From Lachnospira sp. UBA5912 (GTDB lineage Bacteria; Bacillota; Clostridia; Lachnospirales; Lachnospiraceae), in assembly GCA_002435585.1 (NCBI GenBank), contig DJDY01000119.1, positions 1 to 11,316 on the forward strand: a DNA stretch of 11,316 bases. The letters are read 5' to 3'. The notes beneath the pieces were generated by a model that saw only the letters and a program-made list of their open reading frames with translations, did no database searches and was not told the origin of the DNA. Below are positions 7,214 to 11,316 of this stretch, in pieces (the first letter of the stretch is position 1; each line of letters begins with the position of its first letter). Position numbers and translations under genes: made by a program.

Positions 7214-8386
7214 ATGAGAGTAAACAGGACAGGCTATATAATTCTTATTCTTTCATTGCTTGTTATGTTTTATACATCTGGACAGCCATTTCTTATATAT
7301 ATTGCAGTGGCTTTATTGATATTTGCGTTAATGTCATGCATACTTTTACTTCTTGATGCCTCAACAATCAAAACCAGGTTAAAGATTGCAGACAGTGGAC
7401 AATTTGGAAAAAATATTACATACGAGCTGGATATAGGTGAAAAACACAGGCTGTTTGTTACTAAAAATGTCTTTGTTAATGTTGAAATATATAATAAAAT
7501 GTTTGGAAGTACATCATATAAAAAGATTATGTTTGAAGTAAGAGAAGGCAAAAATATGTGTACAGCTGACATAATGGCAACCGAATGTGGTGAAATTGTA
7601 TTAAAATGTAAGTCTGTATACGTAACAGATATGATGAATCTGTTTAAGGTCAGGGCAGAATCTTTTAAGGATGAGAGCACAATAATATATCCAAAGCATA
7701 TGAATATAAACATAGAGCTGTCTGATATGTTAAACGGCGAATCGATGCATGATGGGGAAATACAGGACAGAAGAGGCATTGATACAAGTGAGATATATGA
7801 TATAAGAGAGTATAAGCCAGGTGATGATTTTCGTTCAATACATTGGAAATTATCAGGAAAGATGGACAGGTTTTTTGTAAGGGAGGCAAGTGAGCCTTCA
7901 CATTATGATGTAGTTATTATTCCAGACTTCGCACATTATAATGGCGATAAAAAGGCAACTATAGATGAACTGAATACAGCAGTTGCAATAACAGCAGGGG
8001 TTACAGAGCAGTTTGTTATGAAAGGTGTCAGCTTCTGTGCAATGATTCCAAGTGAATACGGTTTAAGTGAATTGTATGTATCTGATACAGATGATTATAA
8101 GAAGATGCTTGGACAGTCTATGTGCTACAAGATATTACAACAGTCAGGTTCAGGCCTTGATTATTTTATAACAGAACATAAAGAAAATGATTATACAAGA
8201 TTAATCATAGTGTCAGCTGGAAGATATGATAAGAACCTGTCCGGTCTTGAAAAACAGATAGGAATAACTATAATTAATGCAATACAGGATGCAGACAATA
8301 TGTTTATAGATGCAGATGATAATGTTGTTGTGGTTGATATTCCTGTACAGCAGGAGGATGACAGAAGTTATAATATATTATGTTAG
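7214..8386 (+). CDS. DUF58 membrane protein (MoxR partner, vWA-like fold)
   Basis: A 390-residue protein with two N-terminal hydrophobic segments (about 7-22 and 25-47) forming a membrane hairpin, followed by a cytosolic or juxtamembrane beta-rich region and the DUF58 signature. The core motif is REYKPGDDFRSIHWKLSGK (about 198-216), followed by FVREASEP, the most conserved part of the family. DUF58 proteins such as B. subtilis YeaD pair with MoxR ATPases. Downstream of the core, the beta strand that would carry a vWA metal site reads VVIIPDFAHYNGD (about 233-245), giving D-x-A-x-Y instead of D-x-S-x-S, so metal binding is doubtful. The RBS AGAGGGA (7202-7208) sits five bases before the ATG. 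The gene follows MoxR by 15 bases and precedes the transglutaminase-like gene by 78, the standard order. Confidence 0.92.
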   Translation: MRVNRTGYIILILSLLVMFYTSGQPFLIYIAVALLIFALMSCILLLLDASTIKTRLKIADSGQFGKNITYELDIGEKHRLFVTKNVFVNVEIYNKMFGSTSYKKIMFEVREGKNMCTADIMATECGEIVLKCKSVYVTDMMNLFKVRAESFKDESTIIYPKHMNINIELSDMLNGESMHDGEIQDRRGIDTSEIYDIREYKPGDDFRSIHWKLSGKMDRFFVREASEPSHYDVVIIPDFAHYNGDKKATIDELNTAVAITAGVTEQFVMKGVSFCAMIPSEYGLSELYVSDTDDYKKMLGQSMCYKILQQSGSGLDYFITEHKENDYTRLIIVSAGRYDKNLSGLEKQIGITIINAIQDADNMFIDADDNVVVVDIPVQQEDDRSYNILC

Positions 8387-8401
8387 ATTATGTGGTGTGT
8401 G

Positions 8402-8441
8402 TTTTTCTCACATATGGCATAAGGCTATTATGTGAGAAAAA
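8402..8441 (+). repeat. 13-bp perfect inverted repeat before the transglutaminase-like gene
   Basis: TTTTTCTCACATA (8402-8414) and TATGTGAGAAAAA (8429-8441) are exact reverse complements around a 14-base loop. The right arm is followed by ATGTACG, not a U-tract, so this is not a usual intrinsic terminator. It lies in the largest gap of the operon and ends 13 bases before the ribosome site at 8455. It may stabilise or process the mRNA, or tune expression of the last gene, or be a repressor site. Confidence 0.6.
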
Positions 8442-8454
8442 TGTACGTGGAAAT

Positions 8455-8459
8455 GAGGG
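8455..8459 (+). promoter_or_regulatory. Ribosome binding site deciding the transglutaminase-like start
   Basis: GAGGG lies five bases before the ATG at 8465. In-frame upstream candidates (GTG at 8432 and ATGs at 8441 and 8453) fall inside or just after the inverted repeat and lack a ribosome site, so 8465 is preferred. Confidence 0.75.
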
Positions 8460-8464
8460 TTAAC

Positions 8465-10771
8465 ATGAAGAATCCAGAATCTGAAATAACTGATAATAAA
8501 AACAATAAATATAAACAATACATATGGATAATCATCATGACTCTTGTTATGTCCTGTGCATCATTTATATCATATATATATACGTGTGGGGATAATATCA
8601 TATACGTCCAGTATATGGTTATCGCCATGCTGGCAGGGATTGTGGCTGCAATAGTTACGTATATGTTATGTGGTAATAAACGATGGAAGTTATTATTTCT
8701 TATAATTCCAGCGTTATTGTCTTTCATACCAGCAGGCTTATCAGGAATATTGAATGGATCAGGAATATATATTGATATTATAATTGCTGACTGGAACAGG
8801 CTTCATGAAGATGGAGTAGGGATGCTGGCTGTTACAGGAGGGCAGTATGATATGCTGGCTTTTTCACTCCTTGTTTCTGTTATTATAGGAGAATTATCCT
8901 TCTGTATTGTATATTATAATCTTGTTATACAAGGGATGATATATGTATTATTCTGGATAGCAATACAGCTTGTATGTGGAAGTGTATCGGTTCTGTCATG
9001 TGCCATGCTTATTGCAGCATACATAATAATGAATATAACAGGAACAACAGCATATATCACCTTAAGAAGTATTGTGTTAAGCATGGTTGTTGTGATAGTA
9101 CTGCTGTTATCAGTTATGATGGGTAATACAGAGCTTGGTGCTGTTAAGACTATGCGCGACAATATAGGTAATAAAATAGATGATATACGTTATGGAACGG
9201 ATAGTCTTCCCGAAGGTGATATAACACGGGCTTATGCGTTGTTGTCTGATGACCAGGAGATGTTAAAGGTGTGGTCAGACCAGGATAAGAGTATATATCT
9301 TAAAGGGTTTGTTGGAACAATATATGATAAAGAAAAGTCCATGTGGAATGACTTTCCTAACTCTTACTATGGAGGTGGGAATTATGGAATGTTTGACTGG
9401 TTATATGAAAACGGGTTAAATCCCTTAACCCAGTCAGCATCGTATTATAATCTTGGCGATAATGACATAGGATTATCACCAAACAGATTACATATAGAGG
9501 TAAAGAATTCGACAAGAAAGTTTGTATATGTGCCTGCATCTGTAAGTTCGTTTGTTACTGGTAAAGTAAAAGATAATAAGGATATAAGCTACATATCAAG
9601 CAGATTAGCAGGTTTAAGAAAATATGATGTGGATGAGATATCAGATATACGTCCCTCGGAGCTTATAATAGCAGGTGAGTGGCTTGGTACTCCAAAGACA
9701 GATGAGCAGAAAAGTTATATCCAGGCTGAAGCTGTATATAGGGATTTTGTCTATGATAATTATACACAGGAAACAAGCGAGTATTATGATCTTATGAATA
9801 ATATGTTCTGGAATGATTATAATACAGATAATTCTGGAATATATGAGGCGGTAAGCCGGGTAAGGAAAGTATTAAAAGATACGCTTACATATAATGAGTA
9901 TCCCACCGAAGTTCCATATGGTACACAGGATGCCTTAAAGTGGTATATAACAGAAGCACATGAAGGCAATGCAGTTATATATTCATCCATAGCGGTTCAG
10001 GCGTTAAGAACCATCGGAATACCATCAAGATATGTAGAAGGATATTATGTATCATCATCAGATATAAGTAAAAACCATGCGAATGGAGTATCACTCACAG
10101 GTAAAAATGCACATGCATGGGTTGAAGTATATTTTGATGGAATAGGCTGGGAACCCGTTGATGTAACACCGGGATATTATTATGAATCCGCAGTATTACA
10201 GCAGATGGTGAATGCAACAGGTGATATGTATAAAACTGCGGCATTTGATGTGGATAAAAACCAGGGACACGGGAAAATTGTGGATAATACAGGAAATAAT
10301 AAGAAAAAACCAGATGGAAAGTTAAAAGATATTATAGATACAAGTGCTGTAATAGCAGGAATAATAGCATCAGTAGTCATATTAATAACTTTAATACTTA
10401 TTGTTGTTAAGATATCGTATTATTTTGTGTATACAAAACAATTAAAAAATTATCGTAACAGTTCATCCTCACAAAAGGCACGTATTATAGAAACATATAT
10501 ATATCAGTTATTCAGGGTTAAAGGTATAGATGCAACGCTTGGATGGCATACGCAGGAAGTAGATGAGCTGGTATCACATAGTATTAAGAATATTGAACCG
10601 GGAGACTATATCCGGGCATCTGAAATAATGGAGAAAGTAATCTATGGCGGCTGTGAGCTTGAACCTTATGAGTTAAGGACACTTGAAATATTTGCTGATA
10701 AAGTATTTGCTGATCATGCCAGGGAAAGTGGACTTGCAGGCTTTAAGGCAAGACATATTAAAATATGTTGA
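8465..10771 (+). CDS. Polytopic membrane protein with transglutaminase-like domain lacking the catalytic Cys
   Basis: 768 residues from the ATG at 8465. Seven hydrophobic segments (about 20-39, 50-68, 75-96, 130-146, 154-172, 176-191, 200-220) lead to an extracytoplasmic region of about 400 residues, an eighth segment (about 627-655) and a cytoplasmic helical tail of about 110 residues. This is the YebA-type layout that accompanies MoxR and DUF58. The transglutaminase-like core (about 465-570) is clear: EGNAVIYSSIAVQALRTIGI, PSRYVEGYYV, HAWVEVYFDGIGW, EPVDVTPG. The family's usual G-Y-C-x-x-[FY]-A-[ST] is replaced by G-N-A-V-I-Y-S-S, so the nucleophile position is Ala503, while the expected His550 and Asp566 remain. 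No cysteine occurs anywhere in the external region. Enzyme activity (cross-linking or proteolysis) is therefore unlikely; a binding or scaffold role is inferred. The frame is intact, with no sign of decay. Confidence 0.9.
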   Translation: MKNPESEITDNKNNKYKQYIWIIIMTLVMSCASFISYIYTCGDNIIYVQYMVIAMLAGIVAAIVTYMLCGNKRWKLLFLIIPALLSFIPAGLSGILNGSGIYIDIIIADWNRLHEDGVGMLAVTGGQYDMLAFSLLVSVIIGELSFCIVYYNLVIQGMIYVLFWIAIQLVCGSVSVLSCAMLIAAYIIMNITGTTAYITLRSIVLSMVVVIVLLLSVMMGNTELGAVKTMRDNIGNKIDDIRYGTDSLPEGDITRAYALLSDDQEMLKVWSDQDKSIYLKGFVGTIYDKEKSMWNDFPNSYYGGGNYGMFDWLYENGLNPLTQSASYYNLGDNDIGLSPNRLHIEVKNSTRKFVYVPASVSSFVTGKVKDNKDISYISSRLAGLRKYDVDEISDIRPSELIIAGEWLGTPKTDEQKSYIQAEAVYRDFVYDNYTQETSEYYDLMNNMFWNDYNTDNSGIYEAVSRVRKVLKDTLTYNEYPTEVPYGTQDALKWYITEAHEGNAVIYSSIAVQALRTIGIPSRYVEGYYVSSSDISKNHANGVSLTGKNAHAWVEVYFDGIGWEPVDVTPGYYYESAVLQQMVNATGDMYKTAAFDVDKNQGHGKIVDNTGNNKKKPDGKLKDIIDTSAVIAGIIASVVILITLILIVVKISYYFVYTKQLKNYRNSSSSQKARIIETYIYQLFRVKGIDATLGWHTQEVDELVSHSIKNIEPGDYIRASEIMEKVIYGGCELEPYELRTLEIFADKVFADHARESGLAGFKARHIKIC

Positions 10772-10787
10772 AAAAAAGATGTGATAA

Positions 10788-10845
10788 GTGTATGCTTTGC
10801 TTTGTGCTATATAATATACGCCATATGAATTAAAGTAAAGCACAC
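10788..10845 (+). promoter_or_regulatory. Interrupted inverted repeat enclosing a -10-like TATAAT, between operon and symporter gene
   Basis: GTGT-AT-GCTTTGCTTT (10788-10803) can pair with AAAGTAAAGCACAC (10832-10845) over 14 base pairs, one of them G-U, with a two-base bulge and a 28-base loop. The loop contains TATAAT at 10810-10815, and TGC precedes TATATA at 10808. I see no convincing -35 hexamer. No U-tract follows, so it is not a standard terminator; an operator flanking a promoter for the next gene is one reading. The gap between genes is only 105 bases, and I see no other terminator for the operon. Confidence 0.35.
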
Positions 10846-10876
10846 GTAAATAACAGAAAGGACATAAGAATAGCTT

Positions 10877-11316
10877 ATGATTATAAAAAATAATAAAAGT
10901 GAACTTTCTAATGCAATGGATTACATAAGAGCTGAGTTAGAAAAATATGGACTTAGCAAAAGAGATATTAATATGACAACTCTTACGGCAGAAGAAAGTG
11001 TTGTGTGTTTAATGGAACATACAGAAGAAAACTCAGATATAAATATAATCTTCAAAAAAAGATTAGGTAATGTAACACTTAATATTACGTCACCTGGTGA
11101 GGAATTCGATATATCTGAAAGCTGTGATATCATAGGCAATGTTGAATATGGTGAAGCAAGTGATGAAATGGAACAGGCAATAAGAAACATCATATTACGT
11201 TCACAGTCTGATACATTCCGCTATAAAAATAAATCACATAAGAATACAATCCAGCTTGTTGTGAAAAAATCAGACAGAATGCAGTTGTACATGACACTTG
11301 GTGCGATGGCAATGTC
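10877..11316 (+). CDS. Probable dicarboxylate/amino acid:cation symporter with N-terminal ATPase-like domain, 5' part only
   Basis: The frame is open from the ATG at 10877 to the window end (146 codons), so the gene is truncated here. An in-frame TAG at 10871-10873 fixes the start to this ATG or later; AGAAAGGA (10855-10862) is a possible but distant ribosome site (14 bases). Residues about 35-70 read LTAEESVVCLMEHTEEN...IIFKKRLGNVTLNITSPGEEF. This resembles an N-box plus beta strands of the anti-sigma/histidine-kinase ATPase fold. It is followed at the window end by KKSDRMQLYMTLGAMAM, the probable start of the first transmembrane helix. I recall this layout from Lachnospiraceae symporters of the glutamate/dicarboxylate (SDF) family. 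The transporter half cannot be seen, so the assignment is partly memory and inference. It is probably a separate transcription unit from the LRR operon. Confidence 0.6.
   Translation, partial: MIIKNNKSELSNAMDYIRAELEKYGLSKRDINMTTLTAEESVVCLMEHTEENSDINIIFKKRLGNVTLNITSPGEEFDISESCDIIGNVEYGEASDEMEQAIRNIILRSQSDTFRYKNKSHKNTIQLVVKKSDRMQLYMTLGAMAM

Noticed and set aside
7270..7779. Long open frame on the minus strand inside the DUF58 gene
   Set aside because: It overlaps a well-supported gene entirely, has no ribosome site that I can see, and reads as low-complexity antisense translation of AT-rich codons.
8402..8441. Rho-independent terminator splitting the operon
   Set aside because: The stem is followed by A residues then ATG, with no U-tract, and the usual MoxR-DUF58-transglutaminase order continues across it.
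8432..8464. GTG at 8432 as start of the transglutaminase-like protein
   Set aside because: It lies inside the right arm of an inverted repeat with no ribosome site; the ATG at 8465 has GAGGG five bases upstream.

Overview
The window looks like chromosome of an AT-rich, Gram-positive clostridial anaerobe, most likely a Lachnospiraceae relative of Lachnospira/Eubacterium eligens. This rests on the very high A+T and ATA/AGA/AAT codon use, GGAGG-type ribosome sites, a BspA-type leucine-rich-repeat surface protein, and a symporter carrying an N-terminal ATPase-like domain of a kind I associate with that family. The taxonomic call is inference. All genes are on the + strand. I see no tRNA, rRNA, IS element or CRISPR array.

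Layout. Positions 1-162 hold the last 53 residues of an alanine/glycine:cation (AGCS) symporter. A 58-bp near-perfect palindrome (235-292) follows and probably acts as its terminator. After a regulatory region come five tightly arranged genes: a membrane hybrid histidine kinase (481-2181), a 1357-residue N-terminally anchored BspA-like LRR protein with a long Asn/Asp-rich stalk (2196-6269), a MoxR AAA+ ATPase (6266-7198), a DUF58 membrane protein (7214-8386), and a polytopic membrane protein with an extracellular transglutaminase-like domain (8465-10771). Gaps are 14, -4, 15 and 78 bases, so the first four genes at least look like one operon. A separate gene begins at 10877 and runs off the window: the N-terminal ATPase-like domain of a probable dicarboxylate/amino acid:cation symporter.

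How the genes may work together. MoxR-DUF58-transglutaminase is a widespread trio, for example yeaC-yeaD-yebA in Bacillus subtilis. A MoxR ATPase is thought to act as a chaperone/remodeller on its DUF58 partner at the membrane, and the transglutaminase-fold protein acts outside. Here the trio is joined by a 4-base overlap to a huge LRR surface protein and headed by a hybrid sensor kinase, suggesting a signal-controlled surface-protein assembly or adhesion unit.

The most striking point is that the transglutaminase-like domain keeps the expected His and Asp but has Ala where the nucleophilic Cys should be, and the whole extracellular region contains no cysteine. The DUF58 protein also lacks a recognisable DxSxS metal site. 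The cassette may therefore be a binding/scaffold machine rather than an enzyme that cross-links or cleaves.
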